From assembly GCA_030652115.1 (NCBI GenBank), contig JAUSBK010000001.1:368254-432253 (forward strand): a DNA stretch of 64,000 nt, read 5' to 3'. Of the stretch, positions 48,520 through 58,653 are shown piece by piece (position 1 is the stretch's first letter; every line of letters starts with the position of its first letter). A program made the position numbers and the translations under genes. This stretch comes from Coriobacteriia bacterium (lineage in GTDB: Bacteria > Actinomycetota > Coriobacteriia > Anaerosomatales > Anaerosomataceae). Below the pieces are notes generated by a model. That model did not search any database and was not told where the DNA came from. It saw only the letters and a list, made by a program, of their open reading frames with translations.

Positions 48520-50690
48520 CAGCTGCCCGTGATCTCCGCGGTGTAGACCGCGATGTCGATCGTGCTCTCGGAGCGCAGCGACTCAACCGCCGCGAACGTC
48601 GCGATCGTGGAGTGGACGCATTCGGCGAACGTGAGCTCGGAGGGCTCGCGCCCGGCCTTGGCGGCATCGACGAAGGACGTGACCTCGGTCCGGTGGCCCT
48701 TGTCCTGGGCGCCCTTCGAGCCCTTGACGCGCCCGCCCGAGGCGATCCGAAGCTCCCTGAAGTCGTCGATCGCCACGGTGCTCGCCCCGCCGAAGAGTTC
48801 GATGCGCTCCTTCGGGATGGCGGTGTCCCCGTCTGCGGCGTAGACGACGGACGAGAGCGACCCGTCGGCGTGCATGACAATGACCGAGAGCGAGTCCTGC
48901 AGCTCGGGACTCTTGCCGTTGCCGATGGCGCGAGCCGTGACCGAGGCTGCCGGCGAGCCGGTGAGGCAGATCGCCAGATCGATGAAGTGGCAGACCTCGC
49001 CGATGATCCTGCCGCCGCCCACCTGCGGGTCCTGGATCCAGCTGTCGGGCGGGATCGCGCCCGCGTTCACCCGGATGAGGCACTGCACCGGGCCCTTCGT
49101 CCGGTCGCGGACCTCGAGCGCCTGGCGGGTCATCGGCGCGAAGCGACGGTTGAAGCCCACCATGCACACGGCCCGGTGCTCGCGCTGCGCTTCGAGAAGC
49201 CCGGGCAGATCGTCGGAGCGCAGGCACAGCGGCTTCTCGACGAAGACCGCAAGGCCCGCGCGCAGCGCGCTCATCGTGAGCGCGGCGTGCGAGTCGTGGC
49301 GCGTGGAGATGAACGCGAGGCCCACTTCGGGACGTGCGAAGGCCTTCGCGGCGTCGCTCTCGGCGTGGGCGAACCCGAACTTCGCGGCGGCATCGACAGC
49401 GCTCAAGCCCCGGGCTGAGATCACGGTATCGAGCGGTACGCCGGCCGCGCGCACCGCGGGCAGGAGCACGCGGGTGGCGAAGTTGCCGGCGCCCACGAAC
49501 GCAACACCGTCGCCGCGCGCGGGTGTGACCTGCGTCCCGGCAGTCGTGTCCGCCTCAGGCAACGGGTCCTCGCTGTAGGCGAGCACGATGCCGAGGTAGG
49601 GCTCGCGTCCGGTGGCGAGGAGGTCGTATGCGTCCGGGGCCTCCTCGACCGCGAAGCGATGCGTGGTGAGTGCAGCTGCGTTCACGTCGCCTCTCGCGAG
49701 TGCGCCGAGGAACGCGGCCATGTTGCGGCCCTCGGTCCAGCGGACGTAGCCCGCCGGGTAGTCGTGGCCGTGGACTTCGTACGAGGCGTCGTAGCGCCCG
49801 GGTCCGTATGAGCGGGACAGGACGACCGACAGCTCCTTCTCGTAGTACGGCGAGCGCGGCACCTCCATCGGAGTCGCACCCACGAGCACGACGCGCGCGC
49901 GGTCGCGCGCCACCGCACCCGCGAGCACGAACGGGGAGTTGTCGGGTGCGCCCGCGGTGATGATCACCGCGTCGAAGCCCATGCCTTCGGTGAAGGCCAT
50001 GAGCAGCCCCTCGACGCCGGGTGCGTCCGCTGCGGTCGTAAGGTCGCAGCCACCCGCCCGGGCGCCCTCCACGGCTGCCGCGGAGACGTCGGTGCCCGCC
50101 ACACGACAGCCCGACGCCTGCAGCAGCTGCACGGTGATCCGGCCGATGAGCCCGAGTCCGATCACCAGCACGCGCTCGCCGTAGCTCACCCCGCTCTGGC
50201 GGATGCCGTTCATGGCCACGCAGCCGACTGTCGTGTATGCCGCGTCCTCGAAGGAGACCTCGTCGGGCATCTTCGAACAGAGCAGCTCAGGCACGCACAC
50301 GTAGCCCGCGTGCACCGCCGACTCGGCGCCGGCGCACGCCACGCGGTCGCCGATGCGGAACGAGGAGACACCTGGCGCGACGCGCTCGACAACGCCTGCG
50401 CAGGAGTAGCCGAGCGGCGACCAGGAGTCGAGGCGGTTGCGCACGGTCTGCACGGTGGCGGCGATGCCCTCGGTCTTCACCTTCGACAGCACCTGCGCCA
50501 CGAGGTCGGGCCGCGCCTGCGCCTTGCCGACGAGGCTCTTGCGCCCCAGGTCCACCTTGGACTTCTCGGTGCCTGCCGAGAGCAACGACGCCTCAACGCG
50601 CACGAGCACGCAGCCGGGCTGCAGGGCCGGTACCGGCACGTCGAGCACCCGGATCTCGCCCGTGTTGAAGTTCTGCGCAACCTGCTTCAC
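48519..50690 (-). CDS. Two-domain oxidoreductase: Zn-alcohol-dehydrogenase-like plus Gfo/Idh/MocA
   Basis: 723 residues from GTG 50690, seven bases after GAGGAG. Residues 1 to about 370 are MDR/alcohol-dehydrogenase-like: VKVDLGRK, GYSCAGVVERV, GDRVACAGAESAVHAGYV, and VLVIGLGLIGRITVQLL. From about 385 a Gfo/Idh/MocA domain begins (VAFVGAGNFATRVLLPAV, FVEKPLCLRSDDL, IGEVCHFIDLA). Such fusions are common in exopolysaccharide loci, usually with a heparinase-like gene, and are thought to oxidise or epimerise nucleotide sugars. Confidence 0.9.
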   Translation of the reverse strand: MKQVAQNFNTGEIRVLDVPVPALQPGCVLVRVEASLLSAGTEKSKVDLGRKSLVGKAQARPDLVAQVLSKVKTEGIAATVQTVRNRLDSWSPLGYSCAGVVERVAPGVSSFRIGDRVACAGAESAVHAGYVCVPELLCSKMPDEVSFEDAAYTTVGCVAMNGIRQSGVSYGERVLVIGLGLIGRITVQLLQASGCRVAGTDVSAAAVEGARAGGCDLTTAADAPGVEGLLMAFTEGMGFDAVIITAGAPDNSPFVLAGAVARDRARVVLVGATPMEVPRSPYYEKELSVVLSRSYGPGRYDASYEVHGHDYPAGYVRWTEGRNMAAFLGALARGDVNAAALTTHRFAVEEAPDAYDLLATGREPYLGIVLAYSEDPLPEADTTAGTQVTPARGDGVAFVGAGNFATRVLLPAVRAAGVPLDTVISARGLSAVDAAAKFGFAHAESDAAKAFARPEVGLAFISTRHDSHAALTMSALRAGLAVFVEKPLCLRSDDLPGLLEAQREHRAVCMVGFNRRFAPMTRQALEVRDRTKGPVQCLIRVNAGAIPPDSWIQDPQVGGGRIIGEVCHFIDLAICLTGSPAASVTARAIGNGKSPELQDSLSVIVMHADGSLSSVVYAADGDTAIPKERIELFGGASTVAIDDFRELRIASGGRVKGSKGAQDKGHRTEVTSFVDAAKAGREPSELTFAECVHSTIATFAAVESLRSESTIDIAVYTAEITGS

Positions 50691-50711
50691 GACTTGCTCC
50701 TCACGTCCCGC

Positions 50712-52655
50712 CTACGGGTGGCGGTCCCCCTCGAGCACCGAGCGCTGCCAGATCTCGAGCGTCAGCAGCGCCCACAGCCGGAAGGCGTGGTCTGCCTCGC
50801 CCGACCGGTTCTCACGAATCATACGTGTTACCGCTTCCGGCTGGAAAACGCCGCGCCTGCGGATCGTCTCCTCGGACAGCAGATCGCCGAGCATCTCGGC
50901 CAGGTCGGTCTTGAGCCACTGGCGGATTGGCGCGCCGAAGCCCGCCTTGCGGCGCGCAAGCACCCACTCGGGCAGATCGGGCGCGAGCGCCTGGCGCAGC
51001 GCGTACTTGCGGGTGCGCCCGTGGACCTTGAGATCGGAGGGCATGGCAGCGGCCACGGACACCACGGCGAGGTCCAGATACGGCACGCGGCTCTCGATGG
51101 AGGCCGCCATCGACATCTTGTCGCAGTAGGCGAGGTTGAGCTCCGGCAAGAAGAGCTTCGTGTCGAGGTACGACGCCTGACTCACCGCGTCGAGCGAGGC
51201 GACTTTCTCGAAGTACTCGTACTGTCGCGCCGAGAGCGATTCGACCACCTGCGCCTGCGCATCCGCCGACAGCAACGCGTCGATGCCGGCAGCATCGTAG
51301 TAGGTGCGCAGCCCGGCGGCGCGCTCGCGGGGATCTGCTGCGCCGGCAGCGACGATGTCGTCGAGCACGCGCTGTACGCCGAGGCCGAGCCCCTTGGAGA
51401 GGCCCGGGACCTTCCCGCCCGCCCACGCCGACGCGCCGCCGATGCCGCGGAGCACCGGTCCGGCGACCGGACCCCCGAGCCAGGGATGGCGGTCGGCCAC
51501 GTGCAGGATCTGGTGGAGCCGATAGCCGCCGAAGAGCTCGTCGGCGCCCTGGCCGGTGAGGAGCACGGTCACGAGCTCCCGGGCCGCCTCACTGATGAGG
51601 TAGGTGTTGATGGCGGCCGGGTCCGCAAGGGGCTCGTCCATGTGCCACAGCAGCTTGGGCAGGAGGTCCGCCACGTCCGGCGCGACGATCGTCTCGTGAT
51701 AGCGGGCGCCGTAGTGCGCGGCGGCACGTCGGGCGTAGAGGTGCTCGTCGGGGCACTGCTCGAGCACCGCGTCCTCGGCACGGAAAGCGATGGTGAAGCA
51801 GTCCACCGGCTCCGAGCGCTCCTTGGCAGCAAGCGCGAGCAGTCCGGTGGAGTCGAGGCCGCCGCTCAGAAGCAGGCCGACCGGAACGTCGCTTCGGAGT
51901 TGGCGGCGAACCGAGTCGTGCAGGGCGGTTCGAAGGGCCTCGATATGCTCGGTGGAGGACAGGTCGTTGTCGGGATGCAGTTCGAGGTCCCAGTACTCGC
52001 GGATCGAGGTGACGCCGTCGCGCCACTCGATGAGGTGGCCGGGGCGAAGCTTCAGGACTCCCTCGATGAGCGTTTCCGGTGCGGGCGTCCACAGGTAGGT
52101 GAGGTACTTGGGCAGAGCGGCCACATTGAGCGCGCGCCCCGCGAGTCCGTCCGGGTACAGCGACTTCGCCTCGGAAGCGAACACGAGCGTGTCGCCGTCC
52201 TGGCGGTAGTACAGCGGCTTGATGCCGAGGTGGTCGCGCGCGACGAGCAGCGTGCCCATGCGCTCGTTCCAGGCTGCGAAGGCGAACATCCCGTTGAGTC
52301 GTCCGGGCAGTCCGTCCCCCCACTCCTCGAAACCGTGGACGAGGACCTCCGTGTCGGCACGCGAGGCGAACACATGCCCCCGCGACTCAAGCTCCGCGCG
52401 CAACGCCGGGGCGTTGTAGATCTCACCGTTGTAGGTGACCCATACGGAGCCGTCCTCGTTGCCCATCGGCATGTGACCGGCGGCGGAGAGGTCGATGATG
52501 CTCAGCCTGCGGTTGCCGAGCACGACGCCGGTGGAGGGCGAGGAGTACACGCCGCTGTCGTTCGGGCCGCGGTGTGCGATGGCTTCGAGCGCCCGGTCGA
52601 TGAATGCGCCCGTGGCCCCGGGGCTGAGGCTGGCGAGCCCGACTATGCCGCACAC
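50712..52655 (-). CDS. Asparagine-synthase-like glutamine amidotransferase (exopolysaccharide locus)
   Basis: 647 residues from GTG 52655, which places Cys at position 2 as the glutaminase nucleophile (V/M-CGIVGLASL). Residues 1-210 form the class II glutaminase: HRGPNDSG, NRRLSIIDLSAAGHMPM, YNGEIYN, EWGDGLPGRLNGMFAFA. The synthase domain has the pyrophosphate loop LLLSGGLDSTG and LLTGQGADELFGGY. In such loci these proteins probably amidate uronic acids rather than make asparagine. A paralogue lies at 59802-61706. Confidence 0.9.
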   Translation of the reverse strand: MCGIVGLASLSPGATGAFIDRALEAIAHRGPNDSGVYSSPSTGVVLGNRRLSIIDLSAAGHMPMGNEDGSVWVTYNGEIYNAPALRAELESRGHVFASRADTEVLVHGFEEWGDGLPGRLNGMFAFAAWNERMGTLLVARDHLGIKPLYYRQDGDTLVFASEAKSLYPDGLAGRALNVAALPKYLTYLWTPAPETLIEGVLKLRPGHLIEWRDGVTSIREYWDLELHPDNDLSSTEHIEALRTALHDSVRRQLRSDVPVGLLLSGGLDSTGLLALAAKERSEPVDCFTIAFRAEDAVLEQCPDEHLYARRAAAHYGARYHETIVAPDVADLLPKLLWHMDEPLADPAAINTYLISEAARELVTVLLTGQGADELFGGYRLHQILHVADRHPWLGGPVAGPVLRGIGGASAWAGGKVPGLSKGLGLGVQRVLDDIVAAGAADPRERAAGLRTYYDAAGIDALLSADAQAQVVESLSARQYEYFEKVASLDAVSQASYLDTKLFLPELNLAYCDKMSMAASIESRVPYLDLAVVSVAAAMPSDLKVHGRTRKYALRQALAPDLPEWVLARRKAGFGAPIRQWLKTDLAEMLGDLLSEETIRRRGVFQPEAVTRMIRENRSGEADHAFRLWALLTLEIWQRSVLEGDRHP

Positions 52656-52687
52656 GTTGGACGTCCGCTCAAACGGGACCCGGTTTC

Positions 52688-54232
52688 TCAGTCCTGACCT
52701 GGGGTGTAGTAGCTCCGGTAGCCCGTGCGGGCCGACGAGCGCTTGTTGAGACCCCACATCACGATACCGATGAGCCGTGACCCCGCACCTGCGAGGGTCT
52801 CCCGGCTCGCCTTGGCCATCTCACGGGTGGTGAAGCCCGCCGCCGTCACCATGAGCACGCCGTCCGCCCAGCGGGCGACCGCCGAGGTGTCTGCGACCGA
52901 CAGCAGCGGTGGCGCGTCGACGATGATCCAGTCGGCCCACTCGGCCAGCGAATCGAACAGACGCTTCATCGTTGCAGAGCCGAGGAGCTCGCTCGGGTTC
53001 GGAGGCATGCGGCCGGCCGTGAGCACCCAGAGGTTCTTGACGCTCTCGGGCCGCTGCAGCACGTAAGCGGCGTCGAAGGCCCCGGTCAGCACGTCCGAGA
53101 GCCCGACATTCTCCTTCACGCCAAAGAACCTGGCCGCGATCGGCCGACGGAAGTCCGACTCGATCAGGACGGTCTTCTTGCCCGACTGCGCCAGCACGCT
53201 CGCGAGGTTCGCCGCAACGGTGGACTTGCCTTCCTGGGCTACCGCCGAGGTGACGAGAACGACCTTGACGTCGTGCTCGAAGTTCACGAAGTCGAGCCCG
53301 TTGCGCAGCACGCGGTACGACTCGGCGGCCTGTCCGTCCGGCTGCAGGATGACCGACAGGTCGGGTCCTTCATCTTTGGTGAGGACGGTGCGAGCGACCT
53401 GCCCGAGCACGGGCGATCCGTACAGTTCCTCGGCCTCGGCAGGCGACTTGATGGTGTTGTCGAGCGTCTCGGCCACGAACGCGGCGCCGAGACCTACCAC
53501 GAGGCCGAGCGCGAAACCGACCACGCTGTCCCGGGCGGGCTTGGGCGACACGGGATCGGGATCCGGCACCGCGGTGGCAAGCACGCTGCCCGACCCGGTC
53601 TCGAGCTGTTCGTTGATCTGCAGGTCGACGAGCTGTTCGGAGAGCGTGGCGTAGAGGCTCTTCGCGGCCTCGAGGCTCACCTGCTCATCGGCGGAGGCGC
53701 CGTTGGCCGTCTGCGCTTCGAGTGCGACGATGTCCTGCTGAGTCTCGGAGAGCCTGGCTTTCACGTCGTCCACGGCGGCCCGGATGCTTGCTCGCTGGAG
53801 GTCGCGCGACCATGCAACGTAGCTTTCGGCGAACGCGTTCGCGATGGCGGCCGCACGCTCCGGGGAGGGGTCCGTGACCTCGACCGTCGCGATGTTCGTG
53901 CCCGTCTCCGTGATGAAGACGACCTGCTTGAGCAGCTCAGTGCTCGTCGTGTTCAGCTCGAGCGAATTGATGACCGCCTCGACGATGGGGCGAGACTTGA
54001 GCACTCCCACCTGGGTCTGGAACTCGCGCTCCTGCGAACTCGACTGCATCTGCGTCGAGCCGAGCAGCGTCGCGCCCGCGTTCTGCTCGATCATCAGGAC
54101 CTGTGACTGCGCCTGATACTCGGGCGTCTGGAACAGGCTCATCACCAGCGCGGCGCCGGTGGCTACGAGGAGACACGCCGCGATGAGCTTGCGCCGATTG
54201 ACGAAGATCTTGATCAGGTGTCCGAGATCCAC
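52688..54232 (-). CDS. Wzz-type chain-length protein fused to bacterial tyrosine kinase
   Basis: 514 residues from GTG 54232, with GGGGG three bases before it. Wzz region: membrane helix 1 (KLIAACLLVATGAALVMSLF), an external coiled region, and helix 2 (SVVGFALGLVVGLGAAFVAE, about 225-245). The kinase follows with Walker A' SAVAQEGKSTVAANLA, ESDFRRP (A' motif) and VDAPPLLSVADT (Walker B). A C-terminal YRSYYTPGQD holds three Tyr for autophosphorylation. It controls polymer length and export. It begins the minus-strand half-locus. Confidence 0.93.
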   Translation of the reverse strand: MDLGHLIKIFVNRRKLIAACLLVATGAALVMSLFQTPEYQAQSQVLMIEQNAGATLLGSTQMQSSSQEREFQTQVGVLKSRPIVEAVINSLELNTTSTELLKQVVFITETGTNIATVEVTDPSPERAAAIANAFAESYVAWSRDLQRASIRAAVDDVKARLSETQQDIVALEAQTANGASADEQVSLEAAKSLYATLSEQLVDLQINEQLETGSGSVLATAVPDPDPVSPKPARDSVVGFALGLVVGLGAAFVAETLDNTIKSPAEAEELYGSPVLGQVARTVLTKDEGPDLSVILQPDGQAAESYRVLRNGLDFVNFEHDVKVVLVTSAVAQEGKSTVAANLASVLAQSGKKTVLIESDFRRPIAARFFGVKENVGLSDVLTGAFDAAYVLQRPESVKNLWVLTAGRMPPNPSELLGSATMKRLFDSLAEWADWIIVDAPPLLSVADTSAVARWADGVLMVTAAGFTTREMAKASRETLAGAGSRLIGIVMWGLNKRSSARTGYRSYYTPGQD

Positions 54233-54499
54233 TTTCCCCCCGTACCAGCGGCATCATCTGCTGCCTGCACTGTACCAGCGGGGCGCGAGGACTGTCACGC
54301 TGCGCACGGCGCCGATGGCGGGCCGTTGCCCGCGCCGTAAGGGCGTCTGACGTGCAGGTACGATACACTCTGGTGCATGCGCCGGGGAGTCGGCGACCGC
54401 ACACGACCGGCACACGGCGGAGCCACGGGGGGTCGGGTTGCACGTTCCTTCTGGGCCACTCATGTCGCAGCCGCGAGGCGCGAGGCGGTGCTGGCCTCG

Positions 54500-55960
54500 A
54501 TGACGCAGGATCAGCACAGCCCCGTTGCTGCCGTTCGAGGCATGCGCGACGCGTCGCTTGGCCGCGCCGGGCAGCAGGTACTCCAGTTCGCCTTCACGAT
54601 CGCGCTCGTGCGGCTGCTCGACCCCGGGGACTTCGGCATCGTGGCGCTCTGCAGCGTCATCACGGGCTTCATCACGCTGCTCGGCGACCTGGGGACCTCG
54701 GCTGCGATCGTCCAGCGCAAGGAGCTCAACCCGCGCCTCCTGAGCTCGGTGTGGGTCCTGAACGTCGGTGTGGGCGTGGGCGCGGCGGCGCTGCTCATCG
54801 TAGGAAGCGGGCCGCTCGCCGCGGCGCTCGGCAACCCGCATGCGGCACCTGTCATCAGAGGGCTCGCGCTCGTCTTCCCCATCCGCAGCCTCGCGCTCGT
54901 GCACGGTGCGCTGCTCCAGAGGGACCTGCGCTTCAACACGGTCGCCCGCTCCGAGGTGTATGGCACGCTGGCCGGCGGACTCTCGGCTGTGGGTGTGGCG
55001 CTGCTCGGCTGGGGCCCCTGGAGCCTCGTGGTGCAGCAGATGGTCGCCACCACGGTGAGCGGCGCGGTGATGGCGGTTGGCGCCCGATGGCTCCCGCGGG
55101 CGCGCCCGTCGCGTGCCGAGCTGCGCGGCATCGCCTCGTTCACGGCCAATCTGAGCGCGTACAACACCGTCTACTACGCGGCGCGCAACGCCGACAACCT
55201 GCTCATCGGCAGGTTCCTCGGCACGGGCGCGCTCGGCGTGTACGACATCGGCTACAGGACGATCCTCTACCCGCTGCGCAACGTCACCAACGTGGTCTCG
55301 ACCGTGGCGTACCCGGTGCTCTCGCGCCGTCAGGACGACGACCCCGGCCTGCTGCGCGGCTACCTTCGGATCGTGCGCTCGATCGCCCTGGTCACGTTCC
55401 CGATGCTCGCGATCATGGCGTTTCTGAGCCCCGAGTTCGTGGGCGTGGTGTACGGACCGAAGTGGGCAGACCTCGTGCCGGTGCTCGCGGTGCTGGCGCC
55501 GGTGGGCGCCCTACAGTCGGTCACCTCGACGGTGATCATCTTGTACCAGTCCAAGGCACGGACGGACCTGCTGCTGCGCGTGGGCCTGGTCGAGAGCGCG
55601 GTCATCGTGGGCGGCTTCGTCGTCGGGCTGCGCTGGGGCGTGCTCGGCGTGGCGGTCTCGTACCTGGTGACGAATCTGCTGCTGCTCTACCCGGTCGTCC
55701 GGATACCGATGGGGCTGGTGCACGCGCGCGCTTCGGACTTCTTCGCAGCCACGTGGAAGCCCGCGGTGCTTGCCGCGATCGCGGGCGTATGCGCCTACGC
55801 GGCAGGTCTGTGGCCCCCGCTTCACTCGGCGAGCCTCGTCGTGCAGCTGATCGTCCTGTCTGCGGTCGGCGCCGGCGTGTACGCGGCGCTCGGCTTGGCG
55901 TTCTTGCGCGACGACGTCGACTGGCTGGCGGCGCGCATCCGAGAAGCATTGGGCAGGTAG
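54500..55960 (+). CDS. Lipopolysaccharide/oligosaccharide flippase (Wzx, MATE-like fold)
   Basis: About 486 residues from ATG 54500; the frame begins upstream at 54377 but those residues look non-native. LGRAGQQVLQFAFTIALVRL then LDPGDFGIVALCSVITGF is the family start; LGTSAAIVQRKEL, LLIGRFLGTGALGVYDIGYR and VAYPVLSRRQDD are characteristic. About 12-14 membrane helices. It would flip lipid-linked repeat units outward. First of four tightly spaced plus-strand genes (gaps of 3, -4 and -1 bases). Confidence 0.9.
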   Translation: MTQDQHSPVAAVRGMRDASLGRAGQQVLQFAFTIALVRLLDPGDFGIVALCSVITGFITLLGDLGTSAAIVQRKELNPRLLSSVWVLNVGVGVGAAALLIVGSGPLAAALGNPHAAPVIRGLALVFPIRSLALVHGALLQRDLRFNTVARSEVYGTLAGGLSAVGVALLGWGPWSLVVQQMVATTVSGAVMAVGARWLPRARPSRAELRGIASFTANLSAYNTVYYAARNADNLLIGRFLGTGALGVYDIGYRTILYPLRNVTNVVSTVAYPVLSRRQDDDPGLLRGYLRIVRSIALVTFPMLAIMAFLSPEFVGVVYGPKWADLVPVLAVLAPVGALQSVTSTVIILYQSKARTDLLLRVGLVESAVIVGGFVVGLRWGVLGVAVSYLVTNLLLLYPVVRIPMGLVHARASDFFAATWKPAVLAAIAGVCAYAAGLWPPLHSASLVVQLIVLSAVGAGVYAALGLAFLRDDVDWLAARIREALGR

Positions 55961-55963
55961 GCC

Positions 55964-57178
55964 ATGGCGCGGATAGCCATCGTGACGTACTTCTTCCCGC
56001 CGGGTGACGAGATCGGCGGCCAGCGCCCGTCGGCGCTTGCGCGCAACCTCGCGCGGCTCGGTCACGACGTCGTCGTGCTCACGCGTCAGGCGGCGCCTGC
56101 CGAAGACGGTTTCCGCGCGGTGACCGTCGGGCGCGGGGCTGGTGCGTCGGGTTCGGCCGCACCCGCCGACGCCGGTGCCACGACCGGGATCAGGGGCCTT
56201 GCCCGGAAGCTGCTCGCCGTGCCGGACGGGAAGACCCGTTGGGCCGTGCAGGCGGCCGCGGCGATTCGCCGGGAGAACGGTGCAGGCGCCTTCGACGCGG
56301 TCATCACCACCGGACCGCCGCACTCCGTGCACCTGGCCGGGCTCTGGGGGCTCCGGCACCGTGGCGGGAATCGGCCGCGGTGGATCGTCGACATGCGCGA
56401 CCTGTGGACGGACAACCCCTACTACGACTACGGTGCCGCCCGCAGGCGCCTCGACCGCCTCATCGAGGCGGACGTGGTGCGCAGCGCCGATGCGGTCACC
56501 GCGACGACGGCGGGATTCGCACTGTCGCTCGAGCGCCGTCATGGCATCCGGGCTACGAGCATCCTCACGGGTTTCGATGACCGCGCTCCGCGTCCCGCGC
56601 CGCGGGAGGCCGGAGGGCCGCTACGGGTCGTGCATGCGGGCAATCTGTATGGCGGACGCCGGGACCCGGCCCCCCTCCTCGAGGCGGCGGGCATGCTCGT
56701 ACGAGAAGGTCGCGCGAGCGCGGACCGGGTGCGCCTCATCTTCATCGGCCCCGGGTCCGAATCGGTTGCCGAAGCAGCGTACACCCTCGGAGCGAGTGAG
56801 ATCGTGGAGGCCGCGCCGCCGATCCCGCATGCCGAGGTGCTCGAGCACCTTGCACGGGCCGATGCGCTGCTGCTCGTGCAGTGGCGCAGCGACCTCACCG
56901 CCGCAGAGGTGCCGGGCAAGCTCTACGAGTACCTCGCGTTCCGCGCGCCGGTCATCGCACTCGGCGCGGCGCCCGACGGCGAGGTGGCGGGGATCCTCGA
57001 GACCACCGGTGCAGGACGGGTCGTGAACTCGGTGGCAGAATGTCGTCAGGTGCTTGAACAGCTGCTCGAGGGCGGCCTCACAGGTCCGGATGAGGCGCGG
57101 TTGGCGGCTTTCGGCCAAACGCGGATGGCGGAGCGGTTCGGGAGTGTGGCCGAAGGGCGGGAGGTGGTGACCGGGTGA
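55964..57178 (+). CDS. GT4-type glycosyltransferase
   Basis: 404 residues, starting MARIAIVTYFFPPGDEIGGQ. GQRPSALARNLARLGHDVVV, ITTGPPHSVHLAG, DMRDLWTDNPYYD, VVHAGNLYGGRRDP and PGKLYEYLAFRAPVIALG are typical of GT4 (GT-B fold) enzymes, with EYLAF near the Glu that binds nucleotide. It adds a sugar to the growing repeat. Encoded three bases after the flippase. Confidence 0.92.
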   Translation: MARIAIVTYFFPPGDEIGGQRPSALARNLARLGHDVVVLTRQAAPAEDGFRAVTVGRGAGASGSAAPADAGATTGIRGLARKLLAVPDGKTRWAVQAAAAIRRENGAGAFDAVITTGPPHSVHLAGLWGLRHRGGNRPRWIVDMRDLWTDNPYYDYGAARRRLDRLIEADVVRSADAVTATTAGFALSLERRHGIRATSILTGFDDRAPRPAPREAGGPLRVVHAGNLYGGRRDPAPLLEAAGMLVREGRASADRVRLIFIGPGSESVAEAAYTLGASEIVEAAPPIPHAEVLEHLARADALLLVQWRSDLTAAEVPGKLYEYLAFRAPVIALGAAPDGEVAGILETTGAGRVVNSVAECRQVLEQLLEGGLTGPDEARLAAFGQTRMAERFGSVAEGREVVTG

Positions 57179-58653
57179 CCGCAGGACGCGAAGGCGCGGC
57201 CCGTCGGCCTGCGCCCTACGCCTACGTCGTGGCCGCCTGCCTGTTGGTGAGCCTGTTCATCGGCATGCTCACGCCGATCATGCCGGCGATGGCTGTGGCG
57301 CTCGTGGTCATCGGCGCGCTTGCGGCCGCGGCGTTCTCGCAGCCGCTGATAGCGGTGGCGCTGCTGCTGGCTATCGGCGGGATGCCGCTCGAGCAGCTCA
57401 CGGGTGGCGAGAAGAGTCTGCTGCAGGGCTTCGGCGGCGCAAGCGCCTCGGGAATCGTGCTCGTCGCCATGGTCGGACTCCTGTCGATCATGCTCCTGAA
57501 CAGCAAGGCGTTCTCGCGGATATCGTTCCTGGACGGAGCTTTCGGTCTTCTCCTCATCGCGGGCGCCGCTAGCATCCTGTGGGCGCCAGCTCCGCTCGAG
57601 GGCTTTCGCGTGCTCTCCAAGATGGCGTATCCGTTCCTCATCTACCTGGCGGTGCGCAGCCTCATGTCCGGCGAGCGACAACGCGATCTCGTGGTGCGTC
57701 TCGTCTTGCTCGGTGGTGTGATCGTGAGCGTCTGGGCGTTCTACGGGTTCGTCACAGTGGGTCTGCCCGCCTTCATACACGGAGGTGTCTACAACCTCAC
57801 GGTCTCCACCACGCACCCCACGCCGTTCGGCTTCTACAATGTCTGTCTCTTTGCGCTGTGCTACGCACGCTGGCGGCAGCACGGCTCGAGGGGCTTCGCC
57901 GCTTTCGCGGTGCTCTTCGGCATCGAAGCCGTCATGAGCCAGTCGCGCATGGCGATGTTCGGCGTGGTGCTCGTGGCCGTCTTGGTGGAGCTTGCGCTCA
58001 GCCGGCGGCCGACGCGCTGGTTGCAGGCGGCACTCGTCGCGGCGCTGCTTGTCGTCGTGGGCGGCGTGACGATCCTCTCCGTGCCCAGGCTGCAGGAGGG
58101 GGTCTTCTACACGCCGCAGTCCCTGCGCAGCACGCCTGCCGAGATTCTCGCATCGCTCAACGACCAGGGACGGGGCAACGTGGCCACGGCGATGGTCAGG
58201 GACCTGGTCAACGACCGTGCGTTGGTCTTCGGCGAGGGCCTGGGGTCGAGCACAGTCGAGCTGCAGCAGGGCACACTCGGCGACCTGGGCGGCGTCGGAG
58301 TCGCGCACAACGAGTACGTTCGGCTGCTGTACGAGACAGGCGTGCTGGGACTGACGCTTGCCGTTGTAGCGTTCGCGGCTCTCGTGCTGTCGGCGTGGAA
58401 GATCTCGCAGCGGATACCGGACGACCACCGCTGGCTGGGCGCTGCGGCGTTCGGCCTGAGCGTCTGCTACGTGGTGTTCTGCGTCACGGACAACGTGCTG
58501 GATTACTACAACACATTCTCGCAGTTCGTGTTCTTCGCGCTGGGCGCCTCGCTCGCCATGGAGGCCTCGCATGCCCGTGGGGCGTCTGAAGCCGAAGGTC
58601 GCACGCGTGGGTTCGATGGGGCGGCTCTGTCCGCGCGCGGGGCGGAGTCCTGA
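57175..58653 (+). CDS. O-antigen ligase/polymerase family membrane protein (Wzy-like)
   Basis: 492 residues from GTG 57175, overlapping the previous stop by four bases. Roughly ten to twelve membrane helices with one large external loop. VSTTHPTPFGFYNVCLFALC, SQSRMAMFGVVLVAV and GVAHNEYVRLLYETGVLGL are the O-antigen ligase/polymerase motifs (the HNEYV loop is diagnostic). It probably polymerises flipped repeats. Overlaps the next gene by one base. Confidence 0.9.
   Translation: MTAGREGAARRPAPYAYVVAACLLVSLFIGMLTPIMPAMAVALVVIGALAAAAFSQPLIAVALLLAIGGMPLEQLTGGEKSLLQGFGGASASGIVLVAMVGLLSIMLLNSKAFSRISFLDGAFGLLLIAGAASILWAPAPLEGFRVLSKMAYPFLIYLAVRSLMSGERQRDLVVRLVLLGGVIVSVWAFYGFVTVGLPAFIHGGVYNLTVSTTHPTPFGFYNVCLFALCYARWRQHGSRGFAAFAVLFGIEAVMSQSRMAMFGVVLVAVLVELALSRRPTRWLQAALVAALLVVVGGVTILSVPRLQEGVFYTPQSLRSTPAEILASLNDQGRGNVATAMVRDLVNDRALVFGEGLGSSTVELQQGTLGDLGGVGVAHNEYVRLLYETGVLGLTLAVVAFAALVLSAWKISQRIPDDHRWLGAAAFGLSVCYVVFCVTDNVLDYYNTFSQFVFFALGASLAMEASHARGASEAEGRTRGFDGAALSARGAES

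Noticed and set aside
57046-58572. Minus-strand 508-codon frame across the O-antigen ligase gene; similar long frames at 53273-54106, 18739-19962 and 14446-15087
   Set aside because: High-GC shadows of real genes: no known motif, His/Arg/Asp-rich composition and no ribosome site.
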